From the NCBI GenBank assembly GCA_020636955.1, contig JACJWY010000002.1, forward strand, positions 62,001 to 126,000: DNA of 64,000 nucleotides, given 5' to 3'. Position numbers and translations under genes: made by a program. Below the pieces are notes generated by a model. That model was not told the origin of the DNA. It made no database searches and was given only the letters and a program-made list of their open reading frames with translations. The DNA is from Thermoleophilales bacterium. GTDB lineage: Bacteria; Actinomycetota; Thermoleophilia; Solirubrobacterales; 70-9. Below, one piece after another: positions 10,770 to 18,758 of the stretch (the stretch's first letter is position 1; each line of letters starts with the position of its first letter).

Positions 10770-10797
10770 AGCTTAGCGCATTTGGTTGCGCTGTCAA
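10770..10797 (-). promoter_or_regulatory. Putative lon promoter with inverted repeat in spacer
   Basis: On the minus strand: TTGACA (10797-10792), 16-base spacer, TAAGCT (10775-10770), leaving a leader of roughly 30 bases. The spacer itself is GCGCA-N6-TGCGC, a small perfect inverted repeat placed where a repressor would block RNA polymerase. It does not match the HAIR element bound by HspR. Confidence 0.55.
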
Positions 10798-10827
10798 CCA
10801 ACCCCTACCTTCGAGGGGTTGTCTGGT

Positions 10828-12240
10828 TCAGGCTGGCTCGGCTATTTCCGGATTGTCCGGTGGCTCGATCTGTTCGCGGGAGGTCTTGGCCCAACTGCCG
10901 CGGCCAATCAGCTGCCGGACACTGGAGCGGAGCAGGACCGGCCAGAGCAGCCAGGTGTAGAAGGCGTAGACCTGCCCGGTGAGGATGCCTTTGACGATCC
11001 CCAGGATGGTGGTGCGATCACCGATCTTCGCCGCGATCGAGCCCATCACCGTGCCACCGAAACCGAGCAGGTAGAGGAAGTAAAGCCACCACCAGTCATC
11101 GCCCTGCCGGACGAAGGGAACATCGGCGAAAAGCCAGAGGTAGACCGAGGCAATCAGCGACGCGCCGACGATCATCTGCCATACCGGCATGAGCAGATAG
11201 ATCACCTGCTCCAGCCGGGCCGGGAAATGCACCCTGGAGGTGGCCATTTCATCGATCAGGCCCATCGCCTGCAGGTTGCCCTGGGACCAGCGGGTGCGCT
11301 GGCGAAAGAGGCGAACGAGTCCGGGCACACCCTGCTGCTCGACCGTCGCGTGGTTGTCGTGATGACACTTCCAGCCGGCGATCATCAAGCGAAGGCCCAG
11401 ATCCTGATCTTCGGTCAGCCGGTCCCGCCAGGGTCCGCGGCTGGCTGGCTCGGCATCCACCTTCGGCTCGGGATCGTTCTCGACCAGAGCTTCTTCCGAG
11501 GGTCCGGGTTCCCGGTCGTCGATCGCCTTCAGGGCCTCCATGCGGTTGTACTGCCCGTTTCCGCCCATGCCGGCGGTGCCCCACTTGTTGCGACCAGCCT
11601 GGAACAGATGCCCGTAAATCGAGAACTCGATGTCCTGAAACCAGGTCAGGATCCGGTGCCGGTTATAGATCCGGACCAGAGTCTGGACACCCCCGACTTC
11701 CGGGTCGATGAAGTGCTTGGCGACATGCGGCAGGCTTTCCGGGTTGATCCGGCCGTCGGCATCGACCACGCAGAAGATGGTTGTCTCGGGGTCAAGCTTG
11801 AATCTGGCCGTAACCTCGTCGAAAGCGTAATTCAGAGCCGCCGCCTTCCCCTGCCTGGCCTGCGGCGGCTTTCGCTCCACCACATATAGATCTGGATCGG
11901 TGCGTTGGGCAAGAATCTCGGCGGTGCGGTCATCGGAACCATCGTTGATCACCACGATCCGCTTGCGCGTCACCTCAATCGCTTCGAGCCGGCTGACGCT
12001 GTCGGCGATCGTCACTTCTTCGTTCAGGGCCGGCACCAGAAAGATCCACTCGAAAAGTTCGGGGTTCACTTCGTCCTGTCGGGCCATGTGCCGATCAGAT
12101 CTGATCCCCCGGAAGAAGAGCACGACGGTCCAGAAGAACATCGCGACCACGATCGCGAAGGTGACCATGAAAAGCAGCTCGAAGAAGAGCGGCAGCCCTT
12201 CGAAGGGGAACCACGCGGTAGCGGTCAGTCGCGGAACCAC
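10828..12240 (-). CDS. Processive family 2 glycosyltransferase, membrane-bound
   Basis: The protein has 470 residues. A transmembrane helix (about 20-45) precedes a GT2 domain with LVPALNEEVTI, VINDGSDD, the DxD-like VVDADG, the acceptor-site TEDQDLG and the processive signature RQRTRW (QxxRW). Three to four membrane helices follow (about 325-440). This arrangement is that of cellulose, poly-GlcNAc and hyaluronan synthases, which polymerise and extrude glycans. Coupling to a UDP-GlcNAc 2-epimerase, whose end it overlaps by 16 bases, points to a GlcNAc/ManNAc-containing surface polymer. A GTG start was chosen on that overlap. Confidence 0.88.
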   Translation of the reverse strand: MVPRLTATAWFPFEGLPLFFELLFMVTFAIVVAMFFWTVVLFFRGIRSDRHMARQDEVNPELFEWIFLVPALNEEVTIADSVSRLEAIEVTRKRIVVINDGSDDRTAEILAQRTDPDLYVVERKPPQARQGKAAALNYAFDEVTARFKLDPETTIFCVVDADGRINPESLPHVAKHFIDPEVGGVQTLVRIYNRHRILTWFQDIEFSIYGHLFQAGRNKWGTAGMGGNGQYNRMEALKAIDDREPGPSEEALVENDPEPKVDAEPASRGPWRDRLTEDQDLGLRLMIAGWKCHHDNHATVEQQGVPGLVRLFRQRTRWSQGNLQAMGLIDEMATSRVHFPARLEQVIYLLMPVWQMIVGASLIASVYLWLFADVPFVRQGDDWWWLYFLYLLGFGGTVMGSIAAKIGDRTTILGIVKGILTGQVYAFYTWLLWPVLLRSSVRQLIGRGSWAKTSREQIEPPDNPEIAEPA

Positions 12241-13628
12241 TTCTCGGTCACCGTCCCGAAGCCGGTCCAGAACTGGGAGATTGGATCAACCACCGCCTCG
12301 CCGTGATGTCTCTCGGCTTCCGGAACGAGGGCGGGATCCAGACGCTCCGGAGTGGTCGCTTCCGGCAGGGTGTAACCGGAAGCCTCGATCACTGCCTTGC
12401 GACTGTAAGTCGAGTGGAATGGCTGCGGCATGGGACCCCCGACGTAAAGGTTTGTGAGCGCAGCGACGATCCGCTCCGACGCATGGCCGTCGCCGTAGGG
12501 ATTTTCCGCCTGGCTCATTTCCCGGTAGGCCTCGTCGTCTCTCAGCAGGCGATCGGCCTCGGCCTTGATCCGGTTCGGGTCGGTGCCGACCAGCCTAAGC
12601 GTGCCGGCCTCCACCCCTTCGCCCCGCTCGGTTGATTCCCGGCACACCAATACCGGTTTGCCAAGCGAGGGTGCCTCCTCCTGGATGCCACCGGAATCGG
12701 TTATCACCAGGTAGGAGCGAGTCATCAGCCGGGCAAACTCCGGATACGAAGACGCGTCGGTCAGGCAGACATTCGGCACGTCCTTGAGGTTCGCCCACTG
12801 TTTGCGCACTTCCGGATTCGGATGCTGCGGAATCACGAAGTACACGTCCGGGTGCTCGACGGCCAGCATCCGGATGCCGGTTGCGATGCCGTCAAGTCCG
12901 GCCCCCCAATTCTCCCGTCGGTGAGCGGTCACGGTGACCACCCGGCGATCCGTCGCGCATATCTCGCCGACGATCGGGTCGGAGAACTCGACTTTCAGGC
13001 CGGAGGCCCACTTGAGAGCATCGATGCCGGTGTTGCCGGTGATGAAGATCTGCTTGACCGGCACGTTCTCCCGGACAAGGTTCTCGAGGTTGTGGGAGGT
13101 CGGGGCGAGATTGAAAGCGGCAATGCAGGTGATCAGCTCTCGATTCAACTCCTCCGGGAAGGGAGTCAGGTTGGAGCCTGTACGAAGACCGGCCTCGACG
13201 TGCACGACCGGGATCCGGAGGTGAAATGCGGCGAGCGCCGCCGCGAAAGCGGAAGTGGTGTCGCCGTGGACAAGGATCGCCATCGGGTAGTCGCCGGCGG
13301 CGACCTCCTCCTGCTTGACCGTTCCGTCGGCCCCGTACTCGACCCGCACGAAATCGTCGAGGCGGCCCATAACCTCACGGACCCGGTCGTTGAGTTCGTT
13401 GCGGGCGCCGCCGACCCAGAGGTTGAAATCGATCTCGATCCCGGCCAGGCCGAATACCTCCTTGACCATGTCCTGATGCTGGCCGGTCGACACCACCTGG
13501 GGGATGAAGTACTCGCTCTCCTTCAGCTCGAGGATCATCGGTACCAGCTTGATCGCCTCGGGCCGGGTGCCGACCACGACGAGGATTTTTACCGGGGTCG
13601 CATCTTCCGGCAGGCGGTCTCCAATCAT
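12225..13628 (-). CDS. wecB: UDP-N-acetylglucosamine 2-epimerase (non-hydrolysing)
   Basis: The protein has 467 residues, about 90 longer than usual WecB/MnaA. Core motifs are clear: VVGTRPEAIKLVPMILEL, STGQHQDMV, VHGDTTSAFA, HVEAGLRTG, PFPEELNRELI, TAHRRENWG, and TDSGGIQEEAPSLGKPVLVCRE. It interconverts UDP-GlcNAc and UDP-ManNAc. A short extra loop (about 75-110) and a C-terminal extension of about 70 residues after the last core helix (from PQPFHSTYSRKAV) are unusual. It precedes and overlaps the processive glycosyltransferase, supporting a joint role in envelope polysaccharide formation. Confidence 0.93.
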   Translation of the reverse strand: MIGDRLPEDATPVKILVVVGTRPEAIKLVPMILELKESEYFIPQVVSTGQHQDMVKEVFGLAGIEIDFNLWVGGARNELNDRVREVMGRLDDFVRVEYGADGTVKQEEVAAGDYPMAILVHGDTTSAFAAALAAFHLRIPVVHVEAGLRTGSNLTPFPEELNRELITCIAAFNLAPTSHNLENLVRENVPVKQIFITGNTGIDALKWASGLKVEFSDPIVGEICATDRRVVTVTAHRRENWGAGLDGIATGIRMLAVEHPDVYFVIPQHPNPEVRKQWANLKDVPNVCLTDASSYPEFARLMTRSYLVITDSGGIQEEAPSLGKPVLVCRESTERGEGVEAGTLRLVGTDPNRIKAEADRLLRDDEAYREMSQAENPYGDGHASERIVAALTNLYVGGPMPQPFHSTYSRKAVIEASGYTLPEATTPERLDPALVPEAERHHGEAVVDPISQFWTGFGTVTEKWFRD

Positions 13629-13637
13629 CGGCAGAGC

Positions 13638-14870
13638 CTACCCGCGGTCGGGCACAATCCGCACATCCATGCGGTCGATGCCATAAATCCCGCTGACCGC
13701 CTGAAGCTCGGTCAAACCGTTGAGCTCGAAGGACTCAACCTTTTCGGCGAGAAAGCGCAAGCCCTCCTCCAGCTCCGCCCGGGCCAGATTGGCCCCGACG
13801 CAGTAGTGAATTCCGGCCCCGAAAGTCAGTGGCCGGGTCCGGTCCCGTTCGACGAGGATGTCGAACTCGCGGGGATCTTCAAAGGCCTCCGGGTCCCGGT
13901 TGCCGGTAAATGAACAGACCACCATCAGGGTTCCGGCCGGAAAGCTCACATCCCGGTATTCGACCTCTTCGGTCAGCTGCCGGGCGGTGAAGGCGGTGAT
14001 CGGCTCGAAGCGCAGCACCTCGCTTACGGCCCGCGGCACCATCTCGTCCGGGTTCTCGCGCAGAGCCTGCCATTGGTCGGGTTTGCCGGCGAGGATGCGG
14101 ATCGCATGGGAAAGCTGACTCTGGGTGGTGTCGACCCCGCCGACCAGGATGTTGAGAACGAGGTTCCGCAGTTCCTGGTCGGATAGCCGCTCCCCTTCCT
14201 CCTCGGTCCGGATCAGGGTGGTGATCAGGTCCTCCGAGGGGTTGCCGCGTCGCTCTTCGATCATCGGGTCGACCCAGGCGTAAAACTCCGCCACCTTGCC
14301 CTGGATCGCCTGGACGGTCTCCGGATCGGAAAGGGCGATCGGATCGAACTGCCGCTGGATCCACTCCGACCAGTCGTGAAGCCGCTGGGCATCCACCGCC
14401 GGGGCCCCCATCACCCTGGCGATCGTCTGCGAGGGATAGGGCCGGCTGAATCGGGAGACGAAGTCGAATTCGTCGGTCTCCAGCTCCTCCCAGAGGCTTT
14501 CGAGGATTTCCCGCATCACCGGCCGCCAACCGTTCGCCGCCCGCGGGGTCAGGGCCGGGTTGACCAGGCTGCGAAGCCGCCGGTGAACATCACCGTTGGT
14601 GTTGATGATGTTGTGGTCGATCTCTTCCCGGAGCGGCCCGTCGGTGATGCCGAAGAGGTCGGCGATCAGCTTGCCGGGAAACTCCGCCGCACGGGATCGC
14701 AGGAAAAACTCCCCCGCCTCACGCTCGAGCACGACCAGCGAAAGGGGCCCCTGCGCAAGCCAGTTGCCGGAATCGAGCAAAGCATTGGCCTCGACATGCC
14801 AGCGCCACCCGGACAGTTCCGGGTCGGCCGGATCAAAGTCCGGCAGGTCGAGCTCGGTGACAACGGCCAT
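13638..14870 (-). CDS. Cytochrome P450
   Basis: The protein has 410 residues. The haem-binding loop is FGAGIHYCVGANLARAE with the Cys ligand; the I helix has NILVGGVDTTQSQLSH, which lacks the usual Ala-Gly pair but keeps the acid-Thr; the K helix ExxR is EVLRFEP. This is a soluble bacterial class I P450 that would need a separate ferredoxin and reductase, none of which are encoded nearby. Substrate unknown. It lies 9 bases before wecB on the same strand and may share its transcript. Confidence 0.95.
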   Translation of the reverse strand: MAVVTELDLPDFDPADPELSGWRWHVEANALLDSGNWLAQGPLSLVVLEREAGEFFLRSRAAEFPGKLIADLFGITDGPLREEIDHNIINTNGDVHRRLRSLVNPALTPRAANGWRPVMREILESLWEELETDEFDFVSRFSRPYPSQTIARVMGAPAVDAQRLHDWSEWIQRQFDPIALSDPETVQAIQGKVAEFYAWVDPMIEERRGNPSEDLITTLIRTEEEGERLSDQELRNLVLNILVGGVDTTQSQLSHAIRILAGKPDQWQALRENPDEMVPRAVSEVLRFEPITAFTARQLTEEVEYRDVSFPAGTLMVVCSFTGNRDPEAFEDPREFDILVERDRTRPLTFGAGIHYCVGANLARAELEEGLRFLAEKVESFELNGLTELQAVSGIYGIDRMDVRIVPDRG

Positions 14871-14898
14871 CCCGGGAGCCTACTCCCGGCACCCCGCG

Positions 14899-14966
14899 CT
14901 ACCGGACCCGGACCTTCTTCCAGCGCGAAGCGTTGCCCGCCCGGTCGGAGGCGTTAGCCCGAACTA
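14899..14966 (-). pseudogene. Remnant C-terminal end of a secreted Ig/FN3-like protein
   Basis: Directly after the response regulator stop, another minus-strand frame reads VRANASDRAGNASRWKKVRVR and then a stop. This looks like the last beta strands of an Ig-like or fibronectin-like domain common at the C termini of secreted actinobacterial proteins. There is no start or upstream part in that frame, so if real it is a decayed fragment cut off at the regulator gene. Confidence 0.3.
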
Positions 14967-15683
14967 ATCGGCGAACTTGTAGCCGATTCCGCGGACCGTG
15001 AGGACGAGCTCCGGGCGTTGGGGGTCGGTTTCGACTTTCTGGCGGAGGTTTGAGATGTGGACGTCGCAGGCGCGTTCATCTCCGTCGAACTCGGTCTGCC
15101 AGAGCTCCTCCATGATCTTGGCCCGGCTGAACACCTCGCCGGGGCGGGCGGCCAGCAGGCGAAGCAGCTGAAATTCGGAGCGGGTCAGGCTGACCGTCTT
15201 GCCGCGGACCGTGACCACGTGACGGGCGAGATCGATCGTCACCGGGCCGGAAGCGATCCTGGTCTGCTCGGTGGCCGGGGCGCGGTCGAGCTCGCGGCGG
15301 CGAAGCTGGGCCCGGACCCGGCCGAGCAGTTCCCGCACCGAAAACGGCTTGGTCACGTAATCGTCGGCCCCGACCTCGAGACCGACCACCTTGTCGACCT
15401 CCGCGTCCTTGGCAGTGAGCATGATGATCGGCACCGAGGAGCGCGAACGGACCTCCCGGCAGATGTCCAGCCCGGACTTGCCAGGCATCATGATGTCGAG
15501 GATCAGGAGGTCGAAATCGAAGTCCCCGGCCAGACGCTCCTCGGCGTCGGTGCCGTCTTCTGCGGCCGTCACCTCGAAGCCCTCCTGGGCCAGCGCGTAG
15601 CCCACCGAGTCTCGGACCGAAGGTTCGTCATCGGCGATCAGGATGCGCCCGGCGGTGCCGTTCATGGAGGGAGTGGTGTTCAT
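14964..15683 (-). CDS. OmpR-family response regulator
   Basis: The protein has 239 residues. The receiver domain (about 13-128) holds the acidic pair in IADDEPS, phospho-acceptor Asp63 (LLILDIMMPGKSG), the Thr in MLTAKD and Lys in VTKPFS. The OmpR/PhoB winged helix (about 140-237) has LTRSEFQLLRLLAARPGEVFSR, CDVHISNLRQKVE and VRGIGYKF. It is activated by the histidine kinase just upstream, with which it shares an ATGA overlap. It resembles MprA/PhoP-type regulators of envelope stress, but the regulon is unknown. Confidence 0.96.
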   Translation of the reverse strand: MNTTPSMNGTAGRILIADDEPSVRDSVGYALAQEGFEVTAAEDGTDAEERLAGDFDFDLLILDIMMPGKSGLDICREVRSRSSVPIIMLTAKDAEVDKVVGLEVGADDYVTKPFSVRELLGRVRAQLRRRELDRAPATEQTRIASGPVTIDLARHVVTVRGKTVSLTRSEFQLLRLLAARPGEVFSRAKIMEELWQTEFDGDERACDVHISNLRQKVETDPQRPELVLTVRGIGYKFAD

Positions 15684-17449
15684 GCGATCGGTGTTTCCGA
15701 GGGGTCAATTAAAGGAAGTCGGACCCAAAAGGTACTGCCCTCGCCCTCAACGGAATTTGCGCCCATCTCTCCACCCATCACATCGGCCATTCTCCTCGCT
15801 ATCGCCAGGCCCAGTCCGAAGCCCTCCTGGCGGCGGGTTTCCGAACGCCTGTAAAAGCGCTCGAAGACCCTTTCGATCTCCGCTTTGGGGATGCCGGTAC
15901 CAGTGTCGATCACTTCGAGCAGCATCTCCGAATCACCGATCCGGCGGCCGCGAATCGTCACCGAACCGGGCGCGGGAGTGTTCTTGCAGGCATTGGTCAC
16001 CAGCCCGATAAGCACCTGTCGCAGCAGGGTCGGATCGCCCTTGGCGGCCAGATCCGGTTCCACGTCGGTGCGCAGTTCAAGGCCGACCGGTACCTCGACC
16101 GCGGCCTCCACATCCCTGACAGCGCTGCCGATATCCACCACCTCGACCTCGCCGGTCCCGAGCGCCTCGACCCGGGCCAGGGTCAGGAGCGACTGGGTAA
16201 GACGGGACATTCGTTCGGCGTCGGCGGAGAGCCGGTTGAGGAAATGGTCGCGGGCCGGCGGGTCGTCCTTGGCGCCCGACTGGAGCACCTCGATCGCCCC
16301 GGAAATGCCGGCCAGCGGGTTGCGCAGCTCATGGGCGGCGTTTGAAACGAAGTCCCGTTCGGCGAATTCCTTGCGCATCTCGTCGGTCCGGTCGCGGACC
16401 ACGACCAGCACCGCCCCCTCATCGGGCAGGGACCTGGCCTGAAGCGCGTAGGCCCGGTCGCCCATCCTGAGGGCCGGATGGGCGGCAAAGCCTTCCGCCG
16501 CCGCCCTCCTGATCGAGGACATCATCGGCTCCGGTGCCCGGCTGCCACCCTCAAGCAGCGCGTTCGCGGCGGAGTTGTGGAAGCGGACCTCGCCGTTGTC
16601 GTCTATCACCATCACCGAATCGCCGAGCCCGTCGAAAATCGCGGCGAGCTTGTCGCGATCCGCGGTGAGCACCCCGAAGCTCTCCTTCAGCGCCGCCCGC
16701 ATCGAGTCGAGCGACCGGGCCAGGTCGCCGATCTCGTCACGGCCACGGATCGGCAGCTCCACGTCGAAATTTCCGGAGGCCAGATCATCGGCCTTGCCGG
16801 CGATGCGCTTCAGCCGGCCGGTGATCACCGAGGCGATCCCGACCCCGACCAGGGTGCCGATCAGAATCGCGATCAGGGCTGCCCGCAGACTCTCCGAACG
16901 GAGCTTGTCGATCGCCGAGCGGATCACGATCGGCCGGGAGTAGCGGCCGACCACCGCACCCTCGATCGTGCCGAGATCGGTAACCGGGATGCCGACCACG
17001 GCGATCTCGCCGCCTTTCAGGTCCCGGGAAGGCCGCTCGCCCTCGAGTGCCAGGCTGAGCGTCTCCTGATAGGGCTTGCTGGCCGAGAACTCGGCCCGCG
17101 GATTCTCGGGTGCGATCAGGTTGCCGTCATTGTCGAAATACCAGGCCGTGTAACCCTCGCCGTTGGCCGCCTCGAGTTCGGCCTTGGCATCGACATCCGG
17201 GGCGGAGAGCCGGTCGGCCAGGCGGACCGTCCGGCCCACCGCCAGCTCGGTCGAACGTTCATTCAGCACGTCCTGGCTCTTGTCGGTGATGAACGAATAG
17301 AGGATGCCGGCGGTGATGAAACAAACCAGGGTAAATCCGGCCGCCAACCACACCCGCATGCCGATGTGCCGGCGACGCGGCAGGCGACTTCGCCGGCGGC
17401 GGCTGGCGGGCGGGCGGTTGACTTGACTGCGGACGGGACTGCCGGTCAT
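15680..17449 (-). CDS. Membrane sensor histidine kinase
   Basis: The start ATG 17449 puts the first membrane helix (WLAAGFTLVCFITAGILYSFI) after a basic leader; the frame continues upstream but without membrane or domain character and into the divergent gene. The protein has 589 residues: extracytoplasmic sensor between two helices (second at GTLVGVGIASVITG), HAMP, a PAS-like domain (LAAIFDGLGDSVMVIDDNGEV), HisKA with phospho-acceptor His in NAAHELRNPLAG, and the ATPase domain (NACKNTP, DTGTGIP, FGLGLAI). It is the first gene of the two-component pair. Confidence 0.95.
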   Translation of the reverse strand: MTGSPVRSQVNRPPASRRRRSRLPRRRHIGMRVWLAAGFTLVCFITAGILYSFITDKSQDVLNERSTELAVGRTVRLADRLSAPDVDAKAELEAANGEGYTAWYFDNDGNLIAPENPRAEFSASKPYQETLSLALEGERPSRDLKGGEIAVVGIPVTDLGTIEGAVVGRYSRPIVIRSAIDKLRSESLRAALIAILIGTLVGVGIASVITGRLKRIAGKADDLASGNFDVELPIRGRDEIGDLARSLDSMRAALKESFGVLTADRDKLAAIFDGLGDSVMVIDDNGEVRFHNSAANALLEGGSRAPEPMMSSIRRAAAEGFAAHPALRMGDRAYALQARSLPDEGAVLVVVRDRTDEMRKEFAERDFVSNAAHELRNPLAGISGAIEVLQSGAKDDPPARDHFLNRLSADAERMSRLTQSLLTLARVEALGTGEVEVVDIGSAVRDVEAAVEVPVGLELRTDVEPDLAAKGDPTLLRQVLIGLVTNACKNTPAPGSVTIRGRRIGDSEMLLEVIDTGTGIPKAEIERVFERFYRRSETRRQEGFGLGLAIARRMADVMGGEMGANSVEGEGSTFWVRLPLIDPSETPIA

Positions 17450-17560
17450 CACGGCGGACCCTATTTCATGGCTCCCTGACCGGAAAGCGCCTCGCGAGAT
17501 TCGATTGCCGGACCCGCCGATCGGCCACCCGATGGAGCGAGGCATGGGAGAATCGCGAAC

Positions 17561-18277
17561 GTGAAAAAGCTGATCTTCATTCCCGCCTGGAACGAGGAGA
17601 ACTCGATCGAAGCCGTGATCAGTGACGCCCGCGAGCATGTTCCGGGGGCCGACATCATGGTCGTCGACGACGGCTCGACCGATCGCACGGCCGCCCTGGC
17701 CCGCCGGGCCGGGGCCCTGGTCGCTTCGCTCCCCTTCAACCAGGGGGTCGGAGCCGCCCACCAGACTGCCTACATCTTCGCCCTCGGGCAGGGCTATGAA
17801 ATCTGTGGGCAGCTCGACGGTGATGGTCAGCATCCTGCTTCTGAGGTGGCCAGGCTGATCGAGGAAGTCGAGCACGGAGCGGACCTGGCGGTGGGTTCGC
17901 GCTTCGCCGGCAACGTGAACCCGGACATCCCCGAGTACCGGTCGACCTTTGCCCGACGCCTCGGCCAGAGACTGTTCAGCCTGCTGGTGTCAACCTCGAC
18001 CCGGCAGCGGTTCACCGACACGACCAGCGGCATGCGGGCCCTGAACGAGAAGGCAATGCGGCTCTTCGCCGACCGCTACTCCTCCGAGTTCGCCGAAGTC
18101 GAATCGCTTCAGCAGGCGGTCCGGGCCGGGCTGCTCGTCCGCGAGGTGCCGGTTCACATGCTGGCCCGCGAACACGGCCGCTCCTTCATCGGCCCGCTGA
18201 CCTCCGCCTATTACATCTTCAAGACCCTGATCGTGCTGCTGATCGGCCAGCTCCGACCGAAACAGGTCGAATCGTGA
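17561..18277 (+). CDS. Family 2 glycosyltransferase, DPM1-like
   Basis: Start GTG 17561 follows GGAG. The 238-residue protein has a single GT-A domain: IPAWNEENSIE, VVDDGSTDRT, the DxD motif in QLDGDGQHPASEV, and VGSRFAG. These are features of dolichyl/polyprenyl-phosphate mannose synthase-like enzymes, which make lipid-linked sugars on the inner face of the membrane. It overlaps the following DUF2304 gene by 4 bases (GTGA), a pairing often seen in polysaccharide loci. Confidence 0.93.
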   Translation: MKKLIFIPAWNEENSIEAVISDAREHVPGADIMVVDDGSTDRTAALARRAGALVASLPFNQGVGAAHQTAYIFALGQGYEICGQLDGDGQHPASEVARLIEEVEHGADLAVGSRFAGNVNPDIPEYRSTFARRLGQRLFSLLVSTSTRQRFTDTTSGMRALNEKAMRLFADRYSSEFAEVESLQQAVRAGLLVREVPVHMLAREHGRSFIGPLTSAYYIFKTLIVLLIGQLRPKQVES

Positions 18278-18678
18278 TCTGGCTGCTGGCCGCCGATACC
18301 GAGCCGGTCGTCCGGCTCACCCCCCAAGCACGGATCCTCGGGGCGATCCTGGCGCTCGCTTTCATGGTCCTGATCCTCGACCTGATCCGCCGCGACAAAC
18401 TGCTCGAGCGCTACTCGATCGTCTGGTTCCTGCTCGGGATCGGAATGCTGCTCGGCGCGATATTCCCGGTCGCCCTGGAGTGGCTGGCCAAGGCGATGGG
18501 CGTCCGCGACGTGACGATCGCCCTCTTCTCGGTCACCCTGCTGATCCTGCTCGCCCTCTCCCTCAACTTCTCGGTAATCGCGTCCAGGCAGTCGAAGCAG
18601 ATCACCCGCCTCGCCCAGCAACAGGCGATCGACGGGATTGAAGAGGAAGCCGGCGCGGTCGAGGGCCGGGACCGGTAG
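18274..18678 (+). CDS. DUF2304 small membrane protein
   Basis: The protein has 134 residues with three hydrophobic helices (ILGAILALAFMVLILDLI, YSIVWFLLGIGMLLGAIF, TIALFSVTLLILLALSL) and a charged, coiled C terminus (RQSKQITRLAQQQAIDG). This matches DUF2304 in size, the RRDKLLERYSIVWFL motif and its place after a GT2 gene. The family is thought to assist polyprenyl-sugar transferases; this is by gene association. A GTGA overlap couples it to the upstream gene. Its last codons and TAG stop lie inside the left arm of an inverted-repeat element. Confidence 0.87.
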   Translation: MIWLLAADTEPVVRLTPQARILGAILALAFMVLILDLIRRDKLLERYSIVWFLLGIGMLLGAIFPVALEWLAKAMGVRDVTIALFSVTLLILLALSLNFSVIASRQSKQITRLAQQQAIDGIEEEAGAVEGRDR

Positions 18679-18746
18679 GACATCCCGGCGGCCGCCATCG
18701 CGGCGCTCTGGCGGGAGTTCCGCCGGGACGCCCTACCGGTCCCGGC
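18665..18746. repeat. Divergent copy of the nuo hairpin element, across a stop codon
   Basis: Twenty-two-base arms (18665-18686 and 18725-18746) pair with two mismatches. The 38-base middle contains GGGAGTTCCGCC, the reverse of the element core seen in nuoC, nuoF and nuoG. The left arm includes the TAG stop of the DUF2304 gene and the right arm ends 13 bases before convergent holB. It may act as a bidirectional transcription barrier. Confidence 0.7.
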
Positions 18747-18758
18747 TCATTGACCGGC

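Noticed and set aside
10770..10797. HAIR (HspR) element upstream of lon
   Set aside because: The inverted repeat GCGCA-N6-TGCGC does not match the CTTGAGT-N7-ACTCAAG pattern.
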